From: JOPF133 sp052144935
GTDB lineage: Bacteria; Acidobacteriota; Terriglobia; Bryobacterales; Bryobacteraceae
DNA length: 23,451 bases
Reading direction: 5' to 3'
NCBI GenBank assembly: GCA_052144935.1
Contig: JBKQPR010000184.1
Coordinates: 1-23,451 of the forward strand
Shown: piece by piece, positions 1 through 8,658 of the stretch
How positions within the stretch are numbered: position 1 is the stretch's first letter
Layout: every line of letters begins with the position of its first letter
Position numbers and translations under genes: made by a program
The notes under the pieces: generated by a model
Told to the model about the DNA's origin: nothing
Database searches by the model: none
What the model saw: only the letters and a program-made list of their open reading frames with translations

Positions 1-51
1 GGAAGAAATCTCTAGGGTGATCTCCATGCTTCCTCCGTGACCTCCGGTATA

Positions 52-66
52 CCAGGCCAAGCCTGG
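52..66. repeat. Short perfect inverted repeat near the left edge
   Basis: CCAGGC and GCCTGG are separated by three bases (CAA), and the unit AAGCCTGGC occurs twice in tandem from about position 59. It lies just upstream of the reverse-transcriptase fragment. It could be a remnant of intron RNA structure or a chance GC-rich hairpin. No function can be assigned. Confidence 0.35.
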
Positions 67-110
67 CAAGCCTGGCTGATCTTGTGGACTGAAAGAGTTC
101 ACCATGTAAA

Positions 111-431
111 TTGCTCGTTCGTGCAGATTTTGAAGATTGCTCCTATGGGTTCCGTCCAGGCCGGTCGGCCCACCAGGCGTTGGAGGAGATACGCGGGCAT
201 GTCCTGGCCGGGTATCAAGCGGTGTACGACGCGGATCTGAAAGGCTACTTCGATTCGATTCCGCGCGACAAGCTTCTGGCTTGCGTGCGCATGCGAGTGG
301 TCGATCGGAGTGTGCTCAAACTGATCCGGATGTGGTTGGAAACCCCCGTTGTGGAACCGGGTGAGGAGGGCAAGCCGGAACGATGGAGTCGCCCAGTCAA
401 GGGTACTCCCCAAGGCGGAGTCATCTCTCCT
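111..431 (+). pseudogene. Group II intron reverse transcriptase, internal fragment
   Basis: The translation carries the internal part of a group II intron reverse transcriptase/maturase. In order it shows a CSYGFRPGRSAHQAL block (RT motif 2a region), YDADLKGYFDSIP (first catalytic Asp region of the palm), and GTPQGGVISP (motif 4). The protein should continue with the YxDD catalytic box, the thumb and the maturase domain, but recognisable similarity stops right after GTPQGGVISP near 431. The remaining in-frame codons to 608 look unrelated. The N-terminal fingers region is also absent. The first start-like codon is a TTG with no ribosome site. It is therefore a dead fragment about 107 residues long. 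Its RT subtype looks different from the intron remnant near 19.2-20.3 kb, so the two are probably separate insertions. Confidence 0.85.
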
Positions 432-543
432 GCTCTACCGCCTCCGCGTCAAAAGTTTCCTCGCGCCAAGAACATTGACAGTCAGTCGATGCGAAGGCTC
501 CGCGGTGAGTGTGTTCCTGCCTGTCTGAGGCGACAATCGTTAT

Positions 544-1545
544 ATGTCGATCCGGAATTCGGCCTGTGTGATCCTCCTGGTGGCGCTATCCTCTGCCGGC
601 GCCGATGACGCCAGGCCGCGTTTACGGTTCAGCCACAGGATCGGTCCGGACTGGCCTGCGGACAACTACTTCTGGATGAGCTTCGTCGCCATCAGTGCGG
701 ATGGAGCTACGGTCGCAGCGGATGGCCGGACTCCCGAGGGCGCCGCCGGCGGTGCGGGGCTGTGGTCCCTTTCAGACGGGAAATTCATCCGCCGTGTCTC
801 CGGGCACCCCAGAGCCTTGTCTGCCAACTTCAAGCTGATTGCCACCGAAGAGGGCCTGGTGGATCTCAAGAGCGGGAAGCGCCTGGCGCAGCTACCGAAA
901 GAATACTCACCTTCGGCGTTTAGTCCGGATGGAGAGTACCTCGCCTTCGTCCCGAGCCAACCGGCGGCAGGGGCTTCCGGCCCGCACATCCGCGTGATCC
1001 GAACCGCGGGCGGATCGCCGGTTCGGGAATTCGGCAGGCGATATACGGCGGCTCTGGCGATTCATCCCGACAACCACACACTCGCCTCGGGCCATTGGGA
1101 CAACGTGACGCTCTGGAACATGCTGAGTGGCGAGCGCATCGCCCTGCTCGCCGGAATCGGGCGGTACGTATCCGGTGTCGCCTTTAGCCGGGACGGCCGA
1201 TGGTTGGCCGCGGGCACGGACGACGGCAATCTCCAAATCTGGGATGTCGCCGGCCGCCGGCGCACGCATGCCCTGCGCGTCGGCTGGGAGTATGTGTCCA
1301 CACCGGCCTTCAGTCCCGACGGGAAACTGGTAGCGGCAGGCACCTACGCCGACGGGACCGTCACATTAGTGGACGTCGCGTCGGGCGCCATTTTGAGTCA
1401 GATCCAGGTGTCGATGTTCGGCTGCGGCTCGGTGGCATTCAGCCCCGACGGGCGTTATCTGGTGACGCCTTCCAATTCCGGCCCGTTGCAGTCGGGGCGG
1501 TTCGAAAAGGGTGGAAGCATCCGGGTCTTCGAGGTGACCCGGTAG
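544..1545 (+). CDS. Secreted WD40-repeat protein
   Basis: The 333-residue protein begins with a Sec-type signal peptide of about 20 residues (hydrophobic run ILLVALSS, likely cleavage after SAGA). The rest is built from WD40-like blades: the signature (A)F(S)PDGxxLA recurs near residues 48, 124, 172, 212, 255 and 298, and strand endings such as VTLWN, LQIWD and SIRVFE follow. Such proteins fold as a beta-propeller used for protein-protein contact. Here it would sit in the periplasm or on the cell surface. The ATG at 544 is chosen because it gives the signal peptide directly; a weak GAGG lies 13 nt upstream. It lies between a broken reverse transcriptase and a broken recombinase and has no obvious operon partner. 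The partner or ligand is unknown. A non-WD40 PD40/TolB-like propeller is the main alternative. Confidence 0.8.
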   Translation: MSIRNSACVILLVALSSAGADDARPRLRFSHRIGPDWPADNYFWMSFVAISADGATVAADGRTPEGAAGGAGLWSLSDGKFIRRVSGHPRALSANFKLIATEEGLVDLKSGKRLAQLPKEYSPSAFSPDGEYLAFVPSQPAAGASGPHIRVIRTAGGSPVREFGRRYTAALAIHPDNHTLASGHWDNVTLWNMLSGERIALLAGIGRYVSGVAFSRDGRWLAAGTDDGNLQIWDVAGRRRTHALRVGWEYVSTPAFSPDGKLVAAGTYADGTVTLVDVASGAILSQIQVSMFGCGSVAFSPDGRYLVTPSNSGPLQSGRFEKGGSIRVFEVTR

Positions 1546-1654
1546 ACGGCCCGGTAGACAGGAAGCTCAGCGGCGTATCCGCCGGCCGGCCACCCGGCGC
1601 CGCACCAGGCCGGTTTTCGGTTCCTACGAAAAGTTGACTCATTTACTGGCCAAT

Positions 1655-2095
1655 CTATGCCTGTTTTTCTTCAGCAGGCCCTTGGGCGAGCTTTTCAAAG
1701 AGGCTGCGGCTGCGGGTGAGGCGGCGGGATAGCAGAAGGAATTGCTTGTTTGCGCTGGACGGAGCCAAGAGTTGGCGATACAGATCCATGGGCCGGAGAG
1801 CGGAAGTGAGGGTAGCCTCGACCGCCGGGGCATCGGCGGACGAAACCTCCGCGGCGTCGTGTTGGAGGGCCGGAGGAGGCGGGATGAGGTAGCGCGGTTG
1901 AAGACGCGCGGCCTGATACTCACGCGGCAAGTCCAGTTGGGTGAGCTCGACATACCGCAAGGTCATGTTGGCATTGTGATGGCCCAGCAGTTTCATCAAG
2001 GCGGGTAAGCTCACACCAGCGCGCAGGCGGAGCTGATGCGGAACAATGCGCGCCTTGATCCCGGTATTCGAGAATTTCTCTTCGAGTCCGCTCAA
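1655..2095 (-). pseudogene. Tyrosine recombinase (phage/transposon integrase), C-terminal fragment
   Basis: About 146 residues match the C-terminal catalytic half of a tyrosine recombinase: PHQLR (the HxxR box), LPALMKLLGHHN (second His box) and MTLRYVELT (Tyr nucleophile). The N-terminal DNA-binding domain and the first catalytic Arg are missing. The family normally reads HxLRHxFATxLLxxGxxLPxLMxLLGH. Here HQLR runs straight into LRAGVSLPALM, so about seven residues (HSFATEL-like, 21 nt) appear deleted in frame. The start shown is a TTG, chosen only because it opens this frame. The C-terminal extension of about 90 residues after the Tyr is Pro/Ala-rich. This is almost certainly inactive and marks a former integrative element. 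Confidence 0.8.
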
Positions 2096-2496
2096 CGAGT
2101 TACGGACCTCCCTATCCGGAATCCCAAAACCCGCCTGCTACTCTGAAATCGAAGTAGGAGCTGCTCATCGGTTGCGAAGCAGTCCTCGCGGTAATGTTCG
2201 CCGGATCCCAACCTAGGGGGCTTAGATCCGTATCACGGGCGTTCAACGCTTCCTCATCTGTGCCCCCATTTGTTTCCCATGGCTTACAAGGGCGATTTTC
2301 GAGGTTCTTGGGGGCACATTTTCGCTCAGACCGGCCCCGCCGGCGGCCTTGAAAACCTGCCACGGGGGCATAAAACCTACCAACAGCGGCACACTCCCCC
2401 TTGGGGGGAGCGCTCCTCCTCGTGAGGAGTACGGAACCGGTTTTAAACCTCCTGGGCTGCGCGTCAAAGGGCGCTTGGGGTCTGGGAGACGCCTCG
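2096..2496. other. Gene-free stretch between recombinase remnant and cytochrome
   Basis: No coding sequence is convincing here. The stretch contains two adjacent stem-loops: CTCCCCC-TT-GGGGGGAG (2394-2410) and CTCCT-CGTG-AGGAG (2416-2429). An AACCGGTT palindrome follows at about 2435. On the minus strand these lie 70-100 nt beyond the cytochrome stop codon, so they could act as a terminator, although no T-run follows. They could equally be debris of a mobile element. Confidence 0.4.
2394..2429 (-). terminator. Tandem stem-loops downstream of cytochrome gene
   Basis: There is a 7-bp perfect stem (CTCCCCC/GGGGGAG) with a very short loop. Six bases on there is a 5-bp stem (CTCCT/AGGAG) with a CGTG loop. 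They lie on the downstream side of the minus-strand cytochrome gene. The lack of a U-tract makes intrinsic termination uncertain. Confidence 0.3.
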
Positions 2497-4516
2497 CTAG
2501 AAGATTCTCTGGTGTACCCGGTCCACCGAGAATTCCATGCCGGCGCTGTGGCAGGCCGTGCAGCTCTCGCCAAGTATGGTCGTATTGGCCAGGGCGTGCG
2601 AAGCGGTGGCTTCGTCGTCGTGGCAACCCTGGCAGGCAGCCGAGATGGGAGGCGTTGTCGGAGTGAAGCCGCCCGGGCTGGCCACCAGAGCCTTGGCCCC
2701 GACGTTCTCCACCAGGTAGGTGCCGGTCAAGTGGCATTTGGTGCAATCGCGCAGGTCGCCCGGAAACAGGACCGACTGGTAATTGGTGGTCCCCAGAACG
2801 TACGGGTTCACCAGATCGGAACCGCGATGGATGCTATGGATTTGCCAGGCCATGTTCACGCTCTGGTTCGAAGTGCCGTCTGTCAGCGTGGGATTGTGGC
2901 AGATCGAGCACTCCTGGGTGTTGCCGCGAGTGCCGCTGTGGACGAAGCCCAAATTCACATGGCAGGAGGCGCAATTCGCAGTAGACACAACCTGTCGCCG
3001 CGCCACTACCGCGCTCTTGTCCACCGAGAAGTAGTACTCGACGGGAATGGCTTCATCGTTGGCGGTGGTCTGCACGGTGGTGCCAGCCATCAGCGTCACG
3101 GTATTGTGCGCTTCGATGGAAACCGTATACGATCCCCTAGCCGTGGCCGGGATCTTATTGGCCATCGTGTAGACGTACACGCCCTTGTTGTTGGCCGTCC
3201 CGACGGGATTTTCGGAGACTCGCATTCCGGCTGTTCCGGTCCCGTAGTCGACGTTCCCTCCGCCCAGAACCACGCGGATTTGGGTGATCGTGCTGATGTC
3301 GACCGGATTGTTGGACTTGTCCATCACGCTAAAGGTGACCGTGGGAGCGTTACCCGGCATGGCGCCAGTCACGGAAATGATCTTCGCGACCAGTCCCGGG
3401 AGCTGTGTGGCGTTCTCGGGGATCAGGTGCGCGCCGGGGACCGAGGCGTCGAAGTCCAGCGTGGACGTTGCGCTGTGGCAGTTTTTGCATTCGCTGTCAT
3501 CGGGTTGCGCGAGACCCGGATGGTTCTTGCCGGTGGCGAAGTTCACATTGTCGTGGCAGGAACCGCACGCTTCAGCGCTGGGATTGGTTTTCCAGTTGCT
3601 GGCCTGGGTAGCGTTCTGATGACAGGTAGTGCAATTGCGGACGTCCTGCGGGAAGACCACAGTGGAAAAATCCTCCCATGCGCCACGATGGTAGATTTTG
3701 TATGGAGTGCCGGCGATCACGCTGGGCAGGCTCGATCCCATGTGGATCTTGTGGATCAGGACCTTCATGTCCATGGTGAGCCCGGTATCAGTATTAATGG
3801 TTTGCGGCTGGTGGCACAGGATGCAGAGTTGGGTTGTGAGGCGGGAGCCGCCGTGGCCGATCAGCGGGTCGTGGCACTGGTTGCAGGCGGTGGTGTCCAC
3901 TACATCGCGCGTGACCGTAACCTTTGAGCCGTTCGGAACGAACGTGAAAACGGTCGTTGGCGGTCTCACTCCATTCGTCGAAGGGGCCATACGGGGCCAG
4001 ATTGCGCTGCGCGGAGACGCCGATGGCAGTGGTCGCGGTGGCATCGAAGCCGGCGGGCGCTTTCGTCTTGAACGTGTAGGTATAGTCGCCAATGGCGTTA
4101 TTGGTGAGAGTGCCCCCGGAGTCGTTAGCCGCCTGGGTCTGCGGGGGGTTATTGGATATGGTGGGTTGTGCAACGCTGGTAGTGTACGACAGGTACTGGG
4201 TCTGGCCGGCGGGAATGTAGGCGGCGATAAAGCTCAGAGAGACCGGACCCGGTGTGTCTATACCCAGTCGGTCGAGAGGGTTCCCGTTGGAATCCACGAT
4301 CGTGGCACGGGCGGTGATGGTGCCATCTTTGGCAATGGCGGCGCTCTGGATTTTCACTACTACACCCGTCTTTCCGAGGGCGTCGGTAGGGCCGTTTAGC
4401 ATGGGGGTAAAGGCCCCCGTTCGTTTGACATGGCGGTCATCGGCGAACGCACTGTTGAAGAATGCGATGGAGGCCAGGCTGAAGATGGTGCTAGCGAATA
4501 CAAGACTTTTCCTCAT
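2497..4516 (-). CDS. OmcA/MtrC-family decaheme c-type cytochrome (frameshifted)
   Basis: Read across one frameshift this is a 672-residue protein with exactly ten CxxCH heme-binding motifs. Five are near residues 211, 231, 295, 317 and 343, and five near 515, 536, 591, 628 and 652. A beta-rich Ig-like domain lies between the two pentaheme clusters, and another beta-rich domain precedes the first. This is the layout of OmcA/MtrC decaheme cytochromes, which carry electrons across or outside the outer membrane. Family signatures include CNQCHDPLIGHGG, LIHKIHMG and FPQDVRNCTTCH. The N-terminus is a Sec signal (MRKSLVFAS...NSAFA) without a lipobox Cys, unlike the lipoprotein OmcA/MtrC. An AGGAGT ribosome site lies 8 nt before the ATG. 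The reading frame shifts near 3952: residues to SETAND are in one frame and VFTFVPNG onward in another, as if one base were extra in AACGACCGTTTTC. No porin or MtrA/MtrB partner is in view. Confidence 0.88.
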
Positions 4517-4851
4517 GTACAGACACTCCTATTACGACAATCAGAGTTAAATATCCTTATGTAGCGGAGCATTTTATTATCCATCGCAGTTTGCGGAACC
4601 GGCACGGCGCCGCAGAGGGTGGTGGAAAAGTCCACACATGGTCGTGAAATCCTTCATATTACGTACTTGTGATGACCATCTAAGGCGTCTGCTATCCCGC
4701 GGGCGGGGTCGCGGTGTCCATAGATTGGCCAATGCCGCAGCACTTGATGGGCTGCTTACGGGCTGTTAGTGTGGGGCGTGTTACGCAGAGGGTGCGTAAC
4801 TGCGAGTCTTGCCCCGGTTCTCCGGGGCTGCGCGGAGTGCGCCGGTTCGTG
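4517..4851. other. Intergenic region upstream of the cytochrome
   Basis: No gene is seen. The stretch must contain the cytochrome promoter, but I find no convincing -35/-10 pair. A GTGGA-AAAG-TCCAC hairpin lies at 4622-4635. A strong 7-bp hairpin near 4811-4828 probably belongs to the end of the permease gene and is listed separately. Confidence 0.5.
4811..4828 (-). terminator. Putative terminator hairpin after first permease
   Basis: GCCCCGG-TTCT-CCGGGGC is a perfect 7-bp stem with a 4-nt loop. It begins 23 nt beyond the minus-strand permease stop codon. There is no following T-run, so it may be a weak or factor-assisted terminator, or a 3'-end stabiliser. Confidence 0.5.
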
Positions 4852-7356
4852 CTACTCATGCCGAAGCGCGGTGACGGAGTCGATCCGCGTGGCGCGGAGG
4901 GCGGGGACCAGGCCGGCGAGCGAGGCGATGATCGCGATCAGCAGCGCGGCGGTGGCGATCACCCAGGGGTCGTGAGCGTGGATGCCGAAGAACTGCGACT
5001 CGACGAAGCGCGCCAACAGGTAGCTGATGGGCAGCCCGAGGCCTATGCCGATGGCCACGAATGCGCTCACTTCGCGCATCACGAAGCGGAGCAGGCTTGC
5101 GGGGACCGCGCCCAGCGCCAGGCGAATGCCGAACTCGCGCGTCCGCCTCGTTACCGAATACGAAATGGTGCCGTATATGCCGACGGCCGCGAGGACGGCT
5201 GCCAGCATGCCGAATGCAATGGCGAGCGTGGCCACCAGGCGGTCGGTGTAGAGCGAATCGTCGATCATCGTCTTGACGGATGTCAGCCGATCGAGCGGCA
5301 GGTTGGGATCGATCTGCCGGACGGCGTTGCGGATGGCCGCCATCATCTGCTGCTCGTCGATCTGGGTTCGCACAAAAAATGCGGATTGCCGCAGGAATTC
5401 GTCGCCGCCCTGCTCGTAAGGAGTATACAGGAACCGATCCGCCTTCTCGCGCACGGAGCCGTACTTGGAATCCTTCACCACGGCCACGATCTCCATGTCG
5501 GCGTCGTTGGCGCCGGTGATGATGTGGCGGCCGATGGGATTGTCGCTGCCGTACAGAAAATGCGCCAAGGTCTGGTTTAGGATGGCTCTCTTCGACCCCT
5601 TCTCGTCATCCTGTGCCGTAAACTCGCGGCCCGCCAGCAACGGGATGCCCAGAGTGCGGAAGTAGCCTGGACCCACGGCGTTCTGCCCACACGGGACATA
5701 TTCCTCGGAAGCGTTCCTGGCACCGGGCGCCTTTAAGCCGCTGCCCCAACCGAAGCCCCCGAACGGTGGCAGCGTGGCTCGCGCCGCCAGCCTCGCGCCG
5801 GCCAGACCGCCCAGTTTGTCCTGCAGCTCGCGAAAGAGGATGCGGCTGCGGGCCTGCGTGTAACCGCTCAGGCTCGGATCGATGGAGAAGGTGATCAGGC
5901 GGCCGGGCTGGAATCCGGGATCGTCGTGCAGCAGGTTGAGCAGGCTGCGCGTGAACAGGCCGGCGCCGATCGTCAGCAGCAGCGAGAGGCAGATCTGCGC
6001 CACCACCAGCGCTTGACGGACGCGCGACTGGGAGCCTGCCGCGCTCATTCCGCCGCTTTGTTCTTTCAGCGCAGGCGCCACATCGGCGTTGGCCGATTGC
6101 AGCGCCGGAATCAGGCCGAAGAGCAAGCCGGTTAACAGGGAAAGCGCGAGGCTGTAGCCGAGCAGGCGCCAATCCAACTGGGCCTGCAGCCAGCCGCCGG
6201 CAGTGTCGGCCGGCAGCAGGCTCAACAGCCGGCTCAACAGCCCGCGCGTCAGGCCTCCCGAGAGGGCCAGCCCCAGCAGACCGGCGGCCGTTGCCAGCAC
6301 CAGGCTCTCCACCAGGAGCTGGCGGGTGAGCTGCCAGGCAGTTGCGCCGATGGCTAGCCGCAGGGCGATCTCGCGGCGGCGGGCGGTGGCGCGCGCGATC
6401 AGCAGGTTGGCGACGTTGCCGCAGGCAATCAGCAGCACCAGTCCCACCATCACGGTCAGGACCACCAGCGGCGTTTGCCATCGCTCGCGCAATCCGTTGA
6501 GTCCCTGGGCGGCGGGACGGAGGAACAAGGGGCGCGCCAGGATTTTCTTGCGCTCGTCGTCATTGACGTCGTGCATCTGGGGCAATTCGCTCTGTAGAAT
6601 CGCGCGGAACAACGGCTGCAGCATGGCCGAGGCTCGCTGCTGGCCATACCCTGGTTTCAAGCGGCCGAACAGGTTGAGCCAGTGCGAATCCACCTCTTCC
6701 GTGCGTTGCCACGAGGGAGCCAAAAGCTTGGTCATGGATAGCGCCGCGAAACAATCGGGCGTCTGCCCTGCGTTCAGGCCGCGAAAGCCGCGCGGAGCGA
6801 CTCCCACGATCAACACGGGCTGGGCGTTCAGCAGGATGCGGGTGTTCAGCACGGCTGGATCGCCGCCGAGATGGGCGGTCCAGTAGGAATGGCTTAGCAC
6901 AATTACGGGATTCTGCCGCTCGACGCCGTCGTCGGAAGGCAGGAGCAGGCGGCCCAGAGCGGGCCGGACACCGAGAACCCCGAAGAAATTGCCGCTAACC
7001 GCTTCGGCGAGCGCACCGGATGCAGTGCCGTGGTACGCCAAGGTGACGGGAAACGCGGCGCGTGCGGTCAGGCCGGCGAGCGCCTGGTTGCGGTCGCGCA
7101 GATCCTTGTAGAGCGGATAGGAGAAGACGCTCCGGTTGTTGTCCGCGCGCTGGTAGCCGAAATCGTTCTTGTCGGACTCGATCAGAACCAATGAAGCGGC
7201 ATCGGGGACGGGCAGAGAGCGCAGCACCACCTGAAACAGCAGCGAGAAGATGGCGGTGTTGGCGCCGATTCCAAGCGCCAACGACAAGACGGCGACCACC
7301 GTGAAGCCGGGCGATCGCCGCAAGGTCTTGAGCGCGAATCGAAGATCGTTCCACAT
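4852..7356 (-). CDS. ADOP-family ABC transporter permease (MacB/FtsX type)
   Basis: The 834-residue membrane protein has the duplicated architecture of acidobacterial ADOP permeases. A first transmembrane helix (LSLALGIGANTAIFSLL) is followed by a MacB-like periplasmic domain, then an FtsX block (VGLVLLIACGNVANLLIARATARRREIALRLAIGA). A second membrane-periplasmic-FtsX copy ends in TRRTREFGIRLALGA and a final pair of helices. It has no ATPase domain and no ATPase gene adjoins it, hence the name orphan permease. Substrates are unknown; MacB relatives export peptides, lipids or antibiotics. The frame is open to a TTG at 7395, but I chose the ATG at 7356 because MWNDLRFALKTLRRSPGF is the usual start of this family. 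Unlike the second ADOP in this window it has neither the N-terminal prefix domain nor a PadR gene upstream. Confidence 0.92.
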   Translation of the reverse strand: MWNDLRFALKTLRRSPGFTVVAVLSLALGIGANTAIFSLLFQVVLRSLPVPDAASLVLIESDKNDFGYQRADNNRSVFSYPLYKDLRDRNQALAGLTARAAFPVTLAYHGTASGALAEAVSGNFFGVLGVRPALGRLLLPSDDGVERQNPVIVLSHSYWTAHLGGDPAVLNTRILLNAQPVLIVGVAPRGFRGLNAGQTPDCFAALSMTKLLAPSWQRTEEVDSHWLNLFGRLKPGYGQQRASAMLQPLFRAILQSELPQMHDVNDDERKKILARPLFLRPAAQGLNGLRERWQTPLVVLTVMVGLVLLIACGNVANLLIARATARRREIALRLAIGATAWQLTRQLLVESLVLATAAGLLGLALSGGLTRGLLSRLLSLLPADTAGGWLQAQLDWRLLGYSLALSLLTGLLFGLIPALQSANADVAPALKEQSGGMSAAGSQSRVRQALVVAQICLSLLLTIGAGLFTRSLLNLLHDDPGFQPGRLITFSIDPSLSGYTQARSRILFRELQDKLGGLAGARLAARATLPPFGGFGWGSGLKAPGARNASEEYVPCGQNAVGPGYFRTLGIPLLAGREFTAQDDEKGSKRAILNQTLAHFLYGSDNPIGRHIITGANDADMEIVAVVKDSKYGSVREKADRFLYTPYEQGGDEFLRQSAFFVRTQIDEQQMMAAIRNAVRQIDPNLPLDRLTSVKTMIDDSLYTDRLVATLAIAFGMLAAVLAAVGIYGTISYSVTRRTREFGIRLALGAVPASLLRFVMREVSAFVAIGIGLGLPISYLLARFVESQFFGIHAHDPWVIATAALLIAIIASLAGLVPALRATRIDSVTALRHE

Positions 7357-7539
7357 GCTGTGAAACAGAATGGCACCAGGTACGACGGGTTGCAAGCAGT
7401 AGGATCAGGCCCGCGTTCCCAGGGCGCTGCCTGCCTGGGCGGCCCGCGGAAGTCCCAGCAGTCCAGCCGGGCTTGATCCTAATTAACCCTGAAGCTGGGC
7501 ACGGCACCCCTGATTGGCTGCCCGCCCAGATTCCGGACA

Positions 7540-8658
7540 TCAAAACGGCAACATCATCTGCTCGTCCGATGCCGAGGCTCGCCGGTAGTCCAGCCGGTCC
7601 GCCTCCTCGTGGCGTCCCCAGGCTTCCAGAATCCAGACCATTTCGCGGGCTGCCTCGTCCAGCGCGCGGCGGTCGGCGCGCGCTTCGGCGGCGGCGTACC
7701 ATTGCTGCATCATTTCGTAGCACTCGGCCAGACGGCCGCTATCTCGCGTCAACCTTCGCCCCAGGCGAGCCAGGCGGCAGAGTTCCGCCCAATCCGGCTC
7801 GCCGGCAGACTGCGCCAGCGCCAGGGATCTCTGGGCCGCGATCAAATCGTTCACCGCTGGAGGAGCGGCCGAGGGGACTTCCACCATCAGGGTGGAACAC
7901 CGCCCGCCGAACACCAGATCCCAGGCCGGCCCCTCGGAACCGCTCCCGGCCAGGATCGCCAGGAAACGCCGCGCCATACAGAACTCGCGCAGGCGCGCCA
8001 GGTTGCTCTCCGTATCCCCTTCGAGGCGCAGGCCGAGCTGCGCCGCCAGGTCGCCGGCCAGCGCGGCCAGCGAACGCCCGCCGCACTCCAGCCGCAGGAT
8101 GCCGTCGAAATCCTGCCGGAACGCGTCCGCGAAATCCAGCGCCTGCTCCAAGCTGGGGGCCATGTCCGAGCCGGGACGGTCCGCCAGCGCGATCCCAAGC
8201 AGTTCCACCTCCAGCTTGTGGCCGGGAGCGGGCGGCGCCAGCGCCTCGTCCCGGCGGCCCGGCGCGCGGCGCACCCAGCGCTTCAGCGCGCGCAGCCCCG
8301 CCAGGGACAATCCGCCGACCTCGAAACGCGGCTCCAGCACGCGCGGCGGCACGCAATCGTCCAGGCGCAGGAAGGCGATCCGCACGCCTTCGGCCGCCGG
8401 CTCCTTCACCAGGGCGTCCTCCCACTGGGCGCGCGGCCATCGCGGCGGCAGGGATTGGCGCGAAAAGAGGACCAGAATGGTGTCGGCCGTGCGCGCCTCC
8501 CGCGCCTTTTCCGACAGATCCTGGCCGCGCCACATGCGGCCTTCGTCGAGAAACACGCGCACATCCGCGCCGCGCTCCAGAAACGCGGCCACACCCGCGG
8601 CGATCTCCCGGTCGGCCTCCGCGTAACACGGGAAAACGGTCTCGGTCAGAGCTTGCAC
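7540..8658 (-). CDS. TIR-domain protein with degenerate STAND/NB-ARC-like middle and helical C-terminus
   Basis: Residues 5-95 (from the GTG at 8658) resemble a TIR domain: VFPCYAEADREIAAGVAAFL, then VRVFLDEGRMWRGQDL, then TILVLFSRQSLPPRW. The Glu that follows SxxxLxxxWCxx in catalytic TIR NADases aligns with Gln78; Glu80 lies two positions later. Residues about 148-265 resemble an NB-ARC/STAND ATPase (FADAFRQDFDGILRLECG, LAALAGDLAAQLGL, RRFLAILAGSG, GGRCSTLMVEV), but where GxxGxGKT should stand there is ADRPGSDMA, so no Walker A is present. The last 100 residues are helical and TPR-like. TIR proteins act in signalling and anti-phage defence, often through NAD+ cleavage. The gene overlaps the methyltransferase stop by 13 nt. 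A CTG at 8649 overlapping that stop (CTGA) is an alternative start; the frame open to 8793 would run too far into the methyltransferase gene. Confidence 0.72.
   Translation of the reverse strand: MQALTETVFPCYAEADREIAAGVAAFLERGADVRVFLDEGRMWRGQDLSEKAREARTADTILVLFSRQSLPPRWPRAQWEDALVKEPAAEGVRIAFLRLDDCVPPRVLEPRFEVGGLSLAGLRALKRWVRRAPGRRDEALAPPAPGHKLEVELLGIALADRPGSDMAPSLEQALDFADAFRQDFDGILRLECGGRSLAALAGDLAAQLGLRLEGDTESNLARLREFCMARRFLAILAGSGSEGPAWDLVFGGRCSTLMVEVPSAAPPAVNDLIAAQRSLALAQSAGEPDWAELCRLARLGRRLTRDSGRLAECYEMMQQWYAAAEARADRRALDEAAREMVWILEAWGRHEEADRLDYRRASASDEQMMLPF

Noticed and set aside
1546..1654. Terminator after the WD40 gene
   Set aside because: GGCCGG inverted repeats followed by TTTT occur near 1581-1616, but the stems are separated by long GC-rich loops and alternative pairings exist, so no defined hairpin can be named.
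2401..3927. Long open frame (508 codons) on the plus strand across the cytochrome gene
   Set aside because: It is the antisense shadow of the decaheme cytochrome. The minus strand gives ten CxxCH motifs and known domains, whereas this frame has no recognisable motif or start signals.
4622..4635. GTGGA-AAAG-TCCAC hairpin as an operator of the cytochrome
   Set aside because: It is more than 100 bp from the start codon and not positioned on any recognisable promoter, so there is too little to claim it.
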